A stretch of DNA of 64,000 nt from CAVSNH01 sp963729275 (GTDB taxonomy: Bacteria > Actinomycetota > Acidimicrobiia > Acidimicrobiales > RAAP-2): positions 173,259 to 237,258 of the forward strand of contig CAVSNH010000005.1 in NCBI GenBank assembly GCA_963729275.1, given 5' to 3'. How positions within the stretch are numbered: the first letter of the stretch is position 1; each line of letters begins with the position of its first letter. A program made the translations under genes and the position numbers. The notes beneath the pieces were generated by a model, which saw only the letters and a list, made by a program, of their open reading frames with translations, was not told where the DNA came from and ran no database searches. Shown here piece by piece: positions 51,240-60,093 of the stretch.

Positions 51240-51883
51240 GAGTGAGTGAACGCGCAACGCCTATTGCGCACTGGAATGTCGGGTTCGTGGCGGCGTGGCA
51301 CAGCCACATGGTAAGAGCTTTGGGGCGTTGAAGCGTTGGGCAGTCCCCGACGACAAGGGTCCGCCTTCCTTTGCCATCGGAGCACCAGGTATCCCGCCTG
51401 GGGCGAGGTTAACCTTTGCAACTCCAAGGCGCAACCCCTGGTTGCGGGCTCAACGGCAACCGGCGCTCTGGAACCAGACACCCTCTGCCCCCATCGCCGG
51501 GTCGGCAGCGGTTATCGAGTGCCACCGATCACATCCGGGCGTGTGGATAACTGCCACACGAGGACCCAGGGCTCGCACGCGAAAGACCCGGCCTGAATCG
51601 GAGGTCTTCGCAAGTCGAGAGTCAGCGTCAGGCGATGGTCAGCGGAATGGCCGCGTCGGCCGTCGTGGCCGCCTCGCCTTCTGCTTTACGGTGAACTCGG
51701 GCCCGTCGCTGGCCGCCATTTCGTCCTTGCTTCTGCGGCCGACCATGTTGGCGAGGACTTCGGCGGCGGTTCGAGACGCTGGAGTCCCCTACGACGCGAA
51801 GCTGGGAAAACTTTCCGTTGACCGCCGATATGAGGTGACGGTCGATCGATTCATTAATGAACTCCAGCGACAGCGTTGGTCGC
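51240..51883. other. Intergenic region
   Basis: About 640 bases. A 211-codon plus-strand frame (51295-51930) overlaps the copper monooxygenase gene antisense, has irregular composition and lacks domain features, so I treat it as non-coding. No RNA gene or strong hairpin was recognised. Confidence 0.35.
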
Positions 51884-53140
51884 TCAGAGCGAGTCGTGGG
51901 AGTTGGGCAGCGACGACGTCTGCCACGTGACTCCCACGCACATCTCGTCGGATGATCCGTCGCCGAACGTGACGAAATGCGGCGGCGCCTTGCGGAGGAT
52001 CGGCAACTCTTCTGCCAACTCGGGGTCGTAGCTGCAGTTGATCTGTACTGGCTCGCCTCGACTCACCGGGATGGGCGCCACGTTGTACGCCTTTTGGTAG
52101 TTGAAGTTGTAGTTCGGGACGTTCAGGATGGTCTTGGCCTGCGGCGTCCCCGGATTGAGCACCATCGTGAACGCGACCCCCAAAAGGTGCATGTGCGGCT
52201 GGATCCTGTCGATGTAGCCGTTCGATGCGACCCGCCACGTGCACGTGGCCGTGTCGCCGACGGGCGGGTCGTCCGGGTTTTCACCACATATCTCGTCGAT
52301 ACCCTTGGCCATTTCAACGCCGCCGGAGCCGAAGCGCTGGTTCAGGTAGTTGAGGGATGCCTGATAGTTGCACAGCGGCCCAGTCACACCGGCCGGGCAT
52401 GGGATGTTCGGCGGGGCGATCAGGTATTGGGACTGCATCGGCAACAGCGGCGTGGACATCGGTACCGTGTGGAGCACGAGCCGGTTCGTGACCGGCTTGT
52501 CGCCCACCAGCAGGTTGTAGTGCACCTGCTCGATCACCAGGCTCCCCTTGGGCAGAGAGATCCCCGTACCCTTGGGGAGCACGTCTTCGCCGTGCCCAGG
52601 CGCCCACACGCTCAGGAAGGGGGTGCTCATGAAAGCGGCGAGCGACGCACCGGGGAGCGCTGGTGCGCCGAAGCATGTCCACCCCTTGCCACTGGTGGCT
52701 GCATTGGCGGCGATGGCCTGGGCCGTCAAGGACGGAGGCACCAGGGCGAGCACGGCGTGATGGACCTCGTGACTGCCTGGTTTGAACTGGCTCGAGATCA
52801 CGTACGAGTTCTGAGTGATGTGCGGGTTGACCAAGCTGCAGTGGTAGTCGTCGGTCGCCCCCGCGGCCGCCTGGGGCTTGTACCTCGGTGATGCCACCGA
52901 CACTGTGGAGACAGGCGTTTGCGACGACGGGTTCGCCTCGGTCGGCCCCGAGGTGGCCGCCAGCGCCACCGCGCCGAGCGCGCCCGTCATGAGCACCACG
53001 CCGATAACCACGATCACGGCCCGCGGCATGCCCTTGGCGCCGGCCAGGCGGCGCCGCTTCGGCGGGACGGGCCCTCGTGACGCCCCGCCGTCCGCTCGGT
53101 CGGCAGAGTGACCGTCGGCGTGCTTGATGAGATCGGTCAT
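51884..53140 (-). CDS. Copper type II, PHM/DBH-like monooxygenase
   Basis: 418 aa from ATG 53140 with GGGAG just upstream. A basic cytoplasmic N-terminus and one helix (about 39-62) anchor it, with the catalytic part outside. All copper ligands of the PHM fold are visible: CuH His127-His128 (EVHHAV) and His207 (EQVHYNL); CuM His316 and His318 (QPHMHLLG) and Met400 (SDEMCVG). Many cysteines could form disulfides. PHM/DBH enzymes hydroxylate C-H bonds with ascorbate. Bacterial homologues are poorly studied, and the substrate is unknown. Confidence 0.83.
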   Translation of the reverse strand: MTDLIKHADGHSADRADGGASRGPVPPKRRRLAGAKGMPRAVIVVIGVVLMTGALGAVALAATSGPTEANPSSQTPVSTVSVASPRYKPQAAAGATDDYHCSLVNPHITQNSYVISSQFKPGSHEVHHAVLALVPPSLTAQAIAANAATSGKGWTCFGAPALPGASLAAFMSTPFLSVWAPGHGEDVLPKGTGISLPKGSLVIEQVHYNLLVGDKPVTNRLVLHTVPMSTPLLPMQSQYLIAPPNIPCPAGVTGPLCNYQASLNYLNQRFGSGGVEMAKGIDEICGENPDDPPVGDTATCTWRVASNGYIDRIQPHMHLLGVAFTMVLNPGTPQAKTILNVPNYNFNYQKAYNVAPIPVSRGEPVQINCSYDPELAEELPILRKAPPHFVTFGDGSSDEMCVGVTWQTSSLPNSHDSL

Positions 53141-53874
53141 GGTCTCCCGTCCCCGTCCTGGCACCGACTCGGCGTGTTACCCCAACCCGAGGGTGTCTGG
53201 TGCGAAGGCTAACCCACGCCCGGACCGAATGCCCTGGTAGGGGGGGCCCGCCCAGGGAGCCGTGGGAGGCTGCGCCCACGGTCGTCAGCTTGTCGACGGT
53301 GCCGAGCACGACCGCGACGGCACCGCCCACGCCACCGATCACCACGCCGACCGTTCCGCCACCGCCGGGATCTTGGGAGTCGGCATCACGAATCGACCCT
53401 GACGTGCGTGTCCCCGATCGCCAGGACGGTGGCGCTGATCTGTGGGGTCTGAGACTACGGTTCGCTTGTGCAGCCGAACTGATTCACTGTCTCGATGAGT
53501 GCCGGGTTGAGGTGGACAGATGAGCGAACAGTGCCACGCCTACGTCTTCGTCCCCTTCAGCGAGGCCCGCAGCGGTAGACGCCGATGCAGGAACCGGACG
53601 ACTCATCACTCAGGACTGTGTTGGTTGCATCGGAACCCTTTCATGCCAGACGATGAACGCTGGGACGCGTGATCGACCAGTCCGTGAAATGGAGCGGTTC
53701 TAGGCCGACCGGTGCTAGCCCAAAACGCCGGATGGTGGGCACAAGGGGCGGTCGGTCTGCCGCCCGCGACCTGAACCCCGAGTTGCGAAGGAATCGGCCC
53801 CCAGCGCGAAACTGCTTGGCATCACCTCGTCAACGATCCCCTCTCGCAAGACGTTCCGAAGCGTCCTGGGCGAC
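53141..53874. other. Intergenic region
   Basis: About 730 bases. A Thr/Pro-coding stretch around 53210-53520 is open on the plus strand but has no start or family. No tRNA or strong hairpin was seen. The start of the next gene is uncertain and may lie within this stretch. Confidence 0.3.
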
Positions 53875-54918
53875 TTGCTCGCCGAGGTCCCAAAGGACCT
53901 GATTGCCGAACATCGTTTCGTCGAACTCGAGGCACACGAACCGCCGTGGATCGACTCCGGAATGCCGGTGAAGCGGGGCGATCAGGTCACCGTGGTGCTT
54001 TGTGGGCGGGTCTTTCTCGATGAGTCGGCTGACCTGTGGCTCGACCCCTCCTTGCAGGTCTGGTCGCGGGTGGGGGGCCGTGGTCCCATAGAGCGGGGAA
54101 CCCGGACCTCAAACACCTTTACGTGCCACAACAGCGGCGCGGTCGAAGTCGGAAACGTGAATCCAGCCGAGTGGGCCGACACCGACGGGAATATCGCAAT
54201 CGACCCGGCCATGTACGCGTTCATGACCGGCGGGACCACGGTCGCCTTGATCCGCTGGGCTGATGGTGTCGATCCCCTCAGTGCCCTCACCACACTGAGC
54301 CATCGAGGCGACTTCGAAGGTCTCCTGGATGCCGAGGTGCAACGCCTTGAAACCGCACCGGGGGCGCCACCTCCTGGTTGGCAACCGTTGTGGTATCTCG
54401 GGCCCTCTGAAGTCTTCGCCCGTGACGAGGGCGTCATCAGCTGTTCGACGAGTAACGATTTCGCCATCATCTGTCATGACATGGACAGTGCGCTGACACC
54501 CGGGACGACTCTGTCGTGGGATTGGAACGTCGATGTGCTGCCATCGGCGGTCGCCGAGGACACCTTCCCGACTCACGACTACCTGAGCATTGCCGTCGAG
54601 TTCGATGACGGTCTCGATCTCACGTACCAGTGGAGCGCAACCATCGAGCCCGAGACGTTCTACCGCTGCCCGCTTCCCCACTGGTCTGAGCGCGAGACCC
54701 ACTTCGTTGTCCGCTCGGGTACAGATCACCTGGGACGCTGGGTCCACGAGGAACGTGACGTGTTTGCCGATCGAGCCAGGGCCATCGGCGGTCCCGATCC
54801 CGCTCGCATTCGAGCGATTTGGCTGATCGCCGTGAGCTTTCTCCAGCACGGCGAAGGCCGCTGCGCCTACCGATCCGTGACGCTCTCTGACGGCGACCAC
54901 TCGCTCTCGATCACGTAG
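53875..54918 (+). CDS. DUF3047-like protein
   Basis: Up to 347 aa from TTG 53875; ATG 53962 (MPVKRGDQVTVV) is an alternative. The N-terminal half is a beta-rich domain (LCGRVFLDESADLWLDPSLQ) of unknown type. The C-terminal half has TLSWDWNVDVLPS, DYLSIAVEFDDGLDLTYQWS and RIRAIWLIAVSFLQHGEGRC, a pattern like DUF3047 carbohydrate-binding-type folds. No signal peptide is seen with either start. Function unknown. Confidence 0.6.
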   Translation: MLAEVPKDLIAEHRFVELEAHEPPWIDSGMPVKRGDQVTVVLCGRVFLDESADLWLDPSLQVWSRVGGRGPIERGTRTSNTFTCHNSGAVEVGNVNPAEWADTDGNIAIDPAMYAFMTGGTTVALIRWADGVDPLSALTTLSHRGDFEGLLDAEVQRLETAPGAPPPGWQPLWYLGPSEVFARDEGVISCSTSNDFAIICHDMDSALTPGTTLSWDWNVDVLPSAVAEDTFPTHDYLSIAVEFDDGLDLTYQWSATIEPETFYRCPLPHWSERETHFVVRSGTDHLGRWVHEERDVFADRARAIGGPDPARIRAIWLIAVSFLQHGEGRCAYRSVTLSDGDHSLSIT

Positions 54919-54936
54919 GGCGCTTCTAACCCACAT

Positions 54937-55416
54937 CTAGCCCGGCAGATCCTCAGGCCGCTTCTTGGACAGTTGGCCGGACAAGAGGCCTGTGGATTGA
55001 CCGACCTCGATCATGTAGCCATCCGGATCGCGCATGTAGCAGCGAATCTCTGAGTCTCGATTGATCGGAGGCGTAACAAATTCTGCGCCGCGCTCGCTCC
55101 ATTCCCTGTAGCAGGCGTCGATGTCCGCGACCCGCAGGTTTAAGAAGATCGACGTCGTGTCGTCTGGCTCATAATTGACTACCGAGATGCCGGGCTTGTC
55201 GGGCGTGGGCCCACCACCGGGGTTCATAATGATCCAGCTGTTGGCGAGCTTTACCATACATGGGTTCTCCTCTAGAACTACCTTCCCGCCTAGGACGCGC
55301 GAATAGAAATCGCGTGATTGGGCGACCTTCCGCACCGTGATGAACAATGTCGCAATGATCCCCTCAGAGGGAGCCGGCAGATTCTCATAGTCAATGTATG
55401 GAGACTCATCGGCCAT
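54937..55416 (-). CDS. VOC family (glyoxalase/bleomycin-resistance fold) protein
   Basis: 159 aa from ATG 55416 (MADESPYIDYENLP). Two beta-alpha-beta-beta-beta units: ATLFITVRKVAQSRDFYSRV, then IFLNLRVADIDACYREWSE, RGAEFVTPP and the closing RCYMRDPDGYMIEVGQ, whose Glu is the usual metal ligand. It could be an enzyme or a binding protein. The base composition is less GC-rich than in the first 40 kb, which suggests separate acquisition. Confidence 0.85.
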   Translation of the reverse strand: MADESPYIDYENLPAPSEGIIATLFITVRKVAQSRDFYSRVLGGKVVLEENPCMVKLANSWIIMNPGGGPTPDKPGISVVNYEPDDTTSIFLNLRVADIDACYREWSERGAEFVTPPINRDSEIRCYMRDPDGYMIEVGQSTGLLSGQLSKKRPEDLPG

Positions 55417-55420
55417 CAAG

Positions 55421-55675
55421 TCATTCCCTTCCGCTCGCTTTGAGCCCATTTCCACCCGTCCCGCCAACGGCCGTAATCGTGACGCGCGTGACTCCGGCGG
55501 GAACTGTCACCGCGTGCGGCCCCGTAGTAGCGGACGAAAACAGCGTCGTAGGGCTGGCAGACGCTGTGCCTGCCGCTAAGAGCGTGATAGCCGCTAGAGA
55601 GACGGTCGCCAGCCCCCCAAACAGAAGCGAACCCGCCAGTGCGGCTCGCAGACTTCCTCTACGCCGATTGACCAT
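55421..55675 (-). pseudogene. N-terminal remnant of a secreted glycine-rich protein
   Basis: 84 codons from ATG 55675. A clear signal peptide (SLRAALAGSLLFGGLATVSL, then AGTASA) is followed by GPHAVTVPAGVTRVTITAVG, the typical first domain of large Gly-rich surface proteins. The frame ends at once (GGTGGNGLKASGRE, stop), five bases from the VOC gene start. The remaining gene is missing, so this is a truncated fragment, perhaps cut when the VOC gene region was inserted. Confidence 0.6.
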
Positions 55676-55975
55676 TAAGCCGCACCCTCCGCTTCCGAGT
55701 GTGCCGATCGCAGCGCCCGCGTCCAAAGGTGGCTTAGCACTGTTCCGTAGCAGCCGCCATCGCGATGGGCACGGATGGCTTTCGGAGCGCTGCCTGCCGA
55801 GGAACGACCCAGGATTGTGATCGTCAAGTCTCGGGATATTGCGGGTTGGGTGTCCTCGAACGCTGTTCAGGAGTGGGTCGGTTATCGAGCCGGGCTGAAC
55901 GACACATGGGGCCATGAAGCGTTCCCAGTCGGGCGGGATCGCATTGTCGTGCTCGGACACCAGGTACCAACTGTC
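55676..55975. other. Intergenic region
   Basis: About 300 bases upstream of the Gly-rich remnant. No gene supported on either strand. Confidence 0.3.
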
Positions 55976-56083
55976 CATTCAGACCGTCGTGTGGCCTCGT
56001 TGGGCCTCGTTTGGGTCAGTTGAAGCGACGTTCTCTTATCGCCCGTTGTCAGTCGGCGACGAAGGGTGAGGGGCGTGGACCCG
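55976..56083 (+). repeat. Long direct repeat, copy A
   Basis: About 105 bp sharing TGTGGCCTCGTTGGG, CTCGTTTGGG, CCCGTTGTC and GACGAAGGGTGAGGGG blocks, in the same order and orientation, with 59412-59516. The copies are diverged with small indels and lie 3.4 kb apart. Confidence 0.75.
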
Positions 56084-56156
56084 GCTCCAGGGGTCCCAAC
56101 ACGATTCTGCTTGAACTCGGCTCGGTAGCCGAACAGCGAGTGTCCGGTGCGGTCCG

Positions 56157-56511
56157 TCAGGAGAGTGAGGCGGCTGCCGCTTCGATCTTCCGACGAGTCC
56201 TGTTGTCAACGGCGTATACCGACTCGAATACGCCCTTCCAGTAGGACACGTACCAGTCAAGGTCGAACTCGACAAGAGCAGTCGTCAATTCCGTCGCTAG
56301 TTGCCGCCGCTCGCTGAGTTGCGAAAGGCGCGGTGCGGGGAAGAGTTGCCTCCCAGTCGCGGTGAGCGGCGCAGTGCATCTCCATGACGAGCCACCGTCT
56401 CTCTGACCAGAACTGGCGTGTCGTTTCCGCTGAGAGGTGGAGGGTTCGAGCGATGGGCGCATCTGCGTCCTTATCGATCATGTCCACGATGTGATTCACC
56501 ATCGTGACCAA
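56157..56511 (-). pseudogene. Possible frameshifted hypothetical gene
   Basis: Two overlapping minus-strand frames give complementary halves: VNHIVDMIDKDADAPIARTL through SAETTRQFWSERRWLVMEMH, then after a shift near 56320 LSERRQLATELTTALVEFDL through DWYVSYWKGVFESVYAV and NRTRRKIEAAAASLS. Both halves have protein-like helical composition. A single indel would give ~115 residues. The family is not recognised, and the call is tentative. Confidence 0.4.
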
Positions 56512-56689
56512 TACGTCCGTGTCTGCCGCCTGTCGAGCAACGCGCTTGCTCTGACCTTTCGGAGGTTGGGTCTACTGACGATCGATAAGCGGACATGCCG
56601 TCACGGCCTGTGCATCGGCAGGGCCAGGGCGGTTCTTGAGAGTCGGAACTGGCATCCTTGACTGTCCGAATCACACCGTTGTAGTTTGA

Positions 56690-56720
56690 CCTTGGCACTC
56701 GACTGGTCCGAGTGCCAAGG
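56690..56720 (+). promoter_or_regulatory. CIRCE-like perfect inverted repeat before a small gene
   Basis: CCTTGGCACTCG (56690-56701) pairs perfectly with CGAGTGCCAAGG (56709-56720) around a 7-base loop. The core TTGGCACTC-N9-GAGTGCCAA matches the CIRCE (HrcA operator) pattern TTAGCACTC-N9-GAGTGCTAA except for one compensated pair. TTGACC at 56685-56690 is a possible -35 box. The 3' arm runs straight into the ribosome site AAGGAGGTGG (56717-56726), so the hairpin could also mask translation. Confidence 0.6.
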
Positions 56721-56731
56721 AGGTGGTGCCC

Positions 56732-57016
56732 ATGAGCACCGCAGAGGTAAGTGAGCCTGACCCAACGACCTTTGAGGCGTGGCATCAAACCAGGTTGGTC
56801 AAGGACAAAACCCTGAACGGATCAGCGGCAGTGACGTACCGAGAAGACTTGATCAAAACCCATGCCGTACCGGCTGAGGATGGTGTGCCCTCAGACATGA
56901 CCATGTGCGGCGTCAGCGTGCGAGGCGATCTGAGCGGCCCGTTTGATGCCACCCTGGTCAAAATCCGATGCGCTCAGTGTGCGCAAACACTAGGTGTCGC
57001 TCATGTAGGTCGATAA
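56732..57016 (+). CDS. Small hypothetical protein with CxxC
   Basis: 94 aa from ATG 56732, placed by the strong ribosome site AAGGAGGTGG at 56717-56726. The C-terminal IRCAQCAQTLG (Cys80, Cys83) and Cys59 could bind metal. No family is recognised. It is directly followed, after 6 bp, by a 56-codon gene that also has a CxxC, so the two are probably one operon under the hairpin at 56690-56720. Confidence 0.6.
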   Translation: MSTAEVSEPDPTTFEAWHQTRLVKDKTLNGSAAVTYREDLIKTHAVPAEDGVPSDMTMCGVSVRGDLSGPFDATLVKIRCAQCAQTLGVAHVGR

Positions 57017-57022
57017 TCAGCC

Positions 57023-57193
57023 ATGGTTACCGGCTGGAACATGATCGGACCGGTTCCACACGCTGACGGTTACCGCGGCGAGTGTCCGAACTGCTACCGC
57101 TTTGAAGGCTCGCGGACCTACCCGACGATGGGTGAGGCGATCCGAGACTCTGAGGTCATCAACCACCAATGGCGATGTGCAAGGAATCTCTAA
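57023..57193 (+). CDS. Very small hypothetical protein with CPNC motif
   Basis: 56 aa: it starts MVTGWNMIGPVPHADGYRGE and continues CPNCYRFEGSR to WRCARNL. Cys21 and Cys24 with Cys52 suggest a small zinc-binding protein. It lies 6 bp after the 94-aa gene. It is too short for confident calling, but composition and spacing favour a real gene. Confidence 0.5.
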   Translation: MVTGWNMIGPVPHADGYRGECPNCYRFEGSRTYPTMGEAIRDSEVINHQWRCARNL

Positions 57194-57615
57194 TCAGCCT
57201 TGAACCCACCCTTCTGGATCAAGCTGTAGGTAACTGCACCGACAAATAGGCACGGCACGGTCCAGATCACCGAGCTGGTGGTGCTTAGCATGAATGCCTT
57301 CTGTAGAACCAGCATCGTCGCCACGCCAGCCTTGTAAGTTTCCTAACAGCAAACCAACGCCACGGCCGGTTCGGAACGTCTATTACGCGCGTCGTCCGGT
57401 CGGAACGATGACGACTAGTGCGGGGCGTGCTGCTCGGAGGTCTGTCAGGCGGCGCTGAGTTTCAGCGAAGCGCGACGGCCGGGACGAAGGGATATTCGGC
57501 CTGGACGCTCGTCGGCCGAGACGGGGTTCGTCGGCGCGGACATGAACGCTGAGCGCTTCCGTCGGGCGGTGTCCCGTCTGAAGGCTGCTCCTTAGCTCGG
57601 CGGCGCTAGGACGCC
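57194..57615. other. Intergenic region
   Basis: About 420 bases. Short minus-strand frames exist without ribosome sites. No RNA gene recognised. Confidence 0.3.
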
Positions 57616-57861
57616 TCAGCGCGGCAAGCCGCACTGACAGTGGGGGTCTTTGACCGGAATACTGGAGGTCGAGATCGACTGCTCCGAGCTGGCACCTTCT
57701 ATGTCATTCACGAAATAGTTCAGACACTGGGAAAGCCGATAGACAGCCACCGCCAACCGACGGACGTCGCTGTCTCGCTCACTGCGGTCGAAAGCCTCAC
57801 TGCACTCGTTCTCCACAACGGCAAGTGTGGCCCTGAGGTGCTCGACGTCGTGGTCGTCCAT
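57616..57861 (-). CDS. Small hypothetical protein
   Basis: 81 aa from ATG 57861 with GGAAGA at a proper distance upstream. Helical composition (VEHLRATLAVVENECSEAFD, VRRLAVAVYRLSQCLNYFVN) and a C-terminal CQC. No family is recognised. Confidence 0.45.
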   Translation of the reverse strand: MDDHDVEHLRATLAVVENECSEAFDRSERDSDVRRLAVAVYRLSQCLNYFVNDIEGASSEQSISTSSIPVKDPHCQCGLPR

Positions 57862-58310
57862 GTTGACTTTCTTCCGAGTCTCGCCTTCACTGGCTTGTCT
57901 CTCATTCGCGTTCTAGGCGCTTGGGAACAGCATCGGCTTCCCAGCGCCAACACCTAAGCGTCTCTTGCCGGTCAAACGTAAAGCGGCCGCGACGTGCTCT
58001 TTTGGGCAGAGACCAATGGCCCACCCCGGAGAGGTTCGTGATGGCGGAGTTCGTCGGCGAGTGCGGGCAACGGGGTGGACCGATCTCCGAGGGGTCAGAG
58101 GCGTCCTGACCGAATCGTCGACGGGTGGGGCTGGCGACGTCAGGTTCTTTCGGTTGCTTCGTCCTTCGATGAAGCGCCGCTGTCCGCCCGCATCGACCCG
58201 TAGTTGGTCCAGTTCGTTACCTGAAACAGGAGAAGTGGGCTCAGAGCATGTCTGAGGGGGACTTCGGGTCGTCCTAAGCGGGGTAAGGAATGGCGGCGTA
58301 CCCTTCACTC
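57862..58310. other. Intergenic region
   Basis: About 450 bases with overlapping short frames on both strands, none convincing. No promoter or RNA gene could be assigned. Confidence 0.3.
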
Positions 58311-58815
58311 ATGCGAACTGGTGAACTTCGCATTCCTTGGCTGCTGCTCATCGCTGGCTATCTGGGCGTGATTGCAGGAACCGTCGCACTGGCGGTGGTG
58401 GAGGGCGGCACCTTCAATCACCCCGGTGCATGGCTCATTTACCTCTTCGCTCCACCGATCGGCTACGGCCTCGTCGGCCTGGCCTGGTGGCAGCCGGCAC
58501 CCGCCACCGATGCGGGCGTTGGTGCGGTGAAGTCCATGCGGCTTGCATCGAGGACGTTGGCCGCGGCGGCGCTAATCACCTCACTCACCTATCTTTGCCC
58601 TGTTCGAGAGCTTCCTTCACTTCTTGTATTCGTTACCGAGTTACCTTGACGGCCACGTTGGGTGGCACCACGAGCGCCTCGAACTCGCTGCTTATGCAGC
58701 TCTCGGAGTCGGGTTCGTTCTGGCGGCAGTCGGGTTCTGGATCGCCTCCAACGTCACCAACGAACGACCCAACCCCGCCCCAGATGTCCTGGACACGGTG
58801 GACGCGCTTTCGTAG
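58311..58815 (+). pseudogene. Small membrane protein with a frameshift
   Basis: From ATG 58311 (MRTGELRIPWLLLIAGYLGV) the frame gives three membrane helices, then ends at 58649 as LPSLLVFVTELP. One frame over, the same stretch reads FALFESFLHFLYSLPSYLDG and continues ELAAYAALGVGFVLAAVGFW to a stop at 58815. Joining them near 58590-58600 gives a ~165-aa four-helix protein with a coherent topology. It is either a pseudogene or a base error. Confidence 0.6.
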
Positions 58816-59306
58816 TGTCCCGGTCCGCTGCCTCGACTGCTTTGCTGGCTGCACGAACAGGCAACCGTGTGAGCTGCCCCCTCACAGTGAAGCGCTCGGC
58901 ACCTCGACCAGGTCGGGTTGCTGACGGGGTGGGCATGCAAAGCGCGCCCGAGCCCTCAACCTCCAGCCCGAAACGAAACCCGATGGGGCACGCAAGGCTT
59001 GGGCCGATTGGCATTGCCTGCCACCACGATCCCGATATCTGTCGAAGGCACTCGTCCGGTGCCGGGGCGAGGCCGGAGGGGCGAATAGGCAAGGTTTGTA
59101 CCGCCGGGTGAGCTTACGAAGGTCAGCCCTCCGATGGTACGAAGGTTCTGACTGGACCCGCACACCTGGGAGACGTGCCCCAACCCTGCCAAAACCAGCG
59201 CAGGGTGAGGTGGTTCACATGCCTGATTGGGCTGACCACCGTGAAGTTCATCGACAGCGTGCTGCCATGAAGAAACGTTCCCTCGCAGTGACCTGGCTCT
59301 ACTCAG
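58816..59306. other. Intergenic region
   Basis: About 490 bases before the tRNA fragment. No credible gene on either strand, and no integrase fragment was recognised. Confidence 0.3.
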
Positions 59307-59351
59307 GTGGGCCGTGCGAGTCTCGATCTCGCCACCTTGGGATTAAAAGTC
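59307..59351 (-). tRNA. tRNA-Lys(TTT) 3'-half fragment, possible att site
   Basis: Read on the minus strand from 59351: CGACTTTTAATCCCAAGGTG, then GCGAG-ATCGAGA-CTCGC, then ACGGCCC-ACC. This is an anticodon loop CTTTTAA (anticodon TTT), a variable loop, a perfect 5-bp T-stem with 7-base loop, and a 3' acceptor strand with ACC. No matching 5' half (acceptor GGGCCGT, D-arm) precedes it. Integrating elements commonly carry exactly this 3' portion as their attachment site. The T-loop starts A instead of T, so it is slightly degraded. Confidence 0.55.
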
Positions 59352-59411
59352 GTGTAATGGTCATATGGCGCTGATTGGTCCTGTGAAGTACTCGCAGGTC
59401 AGATGATGAAT

Positions 59412-59516
59412 CGATTCAGATCGTCTTGTGGCCTCGTTGGGACTCGTTTGGGGAAGTTGAGTGACGTTACGTTGTCACCCCGTTGTCGATTAGGGGACGA
59501 AGGGTGAGGGGTTCCA
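59412..59516 (+). repeat. Long direct repeat, copy B
   Basis: Diverged second copy of the repeat at 55976-56083, sharing GATTCAGA-CGTC, TGTGGCCTCGTTGGG, CCCGTTGTC and GACGAAGGGTGAGGGG. It lies about 60 bp from the tRNA-Lys fragment. Confidence 0.75.
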
Positions 59517-59548
59517 GGGTTGGGTTCAGGTAGACCGAGGTTCGACCG

Positions 59549-59983
59549 ATGACAACAGTTGTGGCAGTAGAGGCGAACGAAGGTCTGCTTCCGTTACTGC
59601 CCCCAGAGAGGTGGGCTGCCCGCCGGTTCCGGCAGCGGAAGAGCTACCGCGGCCAACCGATGGAGGTTGTGGAACAGAACTACGGGCCAGATGGGACCAC
59701 GCTCTTCGGAGCGGCGCTGTTGTGGGTGCAAACTGGCATGGCCCTTGGCTTCTTCGTTTTCTTCCCCATCTTGTTCGCGTCGTTGGGACGCGGCCCCCTT
59801 TATGCGACGGCCATCTGGCTGCTGCTTCCGATCTATGTCTTGCTTGGCGTCGGCATCGGTCGATGTGTTCAGGCGAGTCGTCGCGGTCGAGAGTTTCGTG
59901 GACCCCGCCCATTCATAAGGAGAGGGGCGATCTTTACCGCGAGCGCACCCTCAACACCGGACGACCTGCCGCCCCCCTCGTAA
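59549..59983 (+). CDS. Small membrane protein, unknown function
   Basis: 144 aa from ATG 59549. Two membrane helices (LFGAALLWVQTGMALGFFVF and LYATAIWLLLPIYVLLGVGI) are flanked by basic segments, with a Pro-rich C-terminus. No family recognised and no neighbour link. Confidence 0.55.
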   Translation: MTTVVAVEANEGLLPLLPPERWAARRFRQRKSYRGQPMEVVEQNYGPDGTTLFGAALLWVQTGMALGFFVFFPILFASLGRGPLYATAIWLLLPIYVLLGVGIGRCVQASRRGREFRGPRPFIRRGAIFTASAPSTPDDLPPPS

Positions 59984-60093
59984 ACATTCGCACTGCGCCT
60001 CTGGTAACCCGATTTGGTACTCGGGACCCACCGGCGGAGTGGGTCGCCTCTCAGAGGCTTGTGGTGCCGTCTGGTTGGCCCCGACGAAAGTTC

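Noticed and set aside
51295..51930. 211-codon plus-strand frame
   Set aside because: Its end is antisense to the copper monooxygenase, it has no ribosome site or domain, and its composition is irregular.
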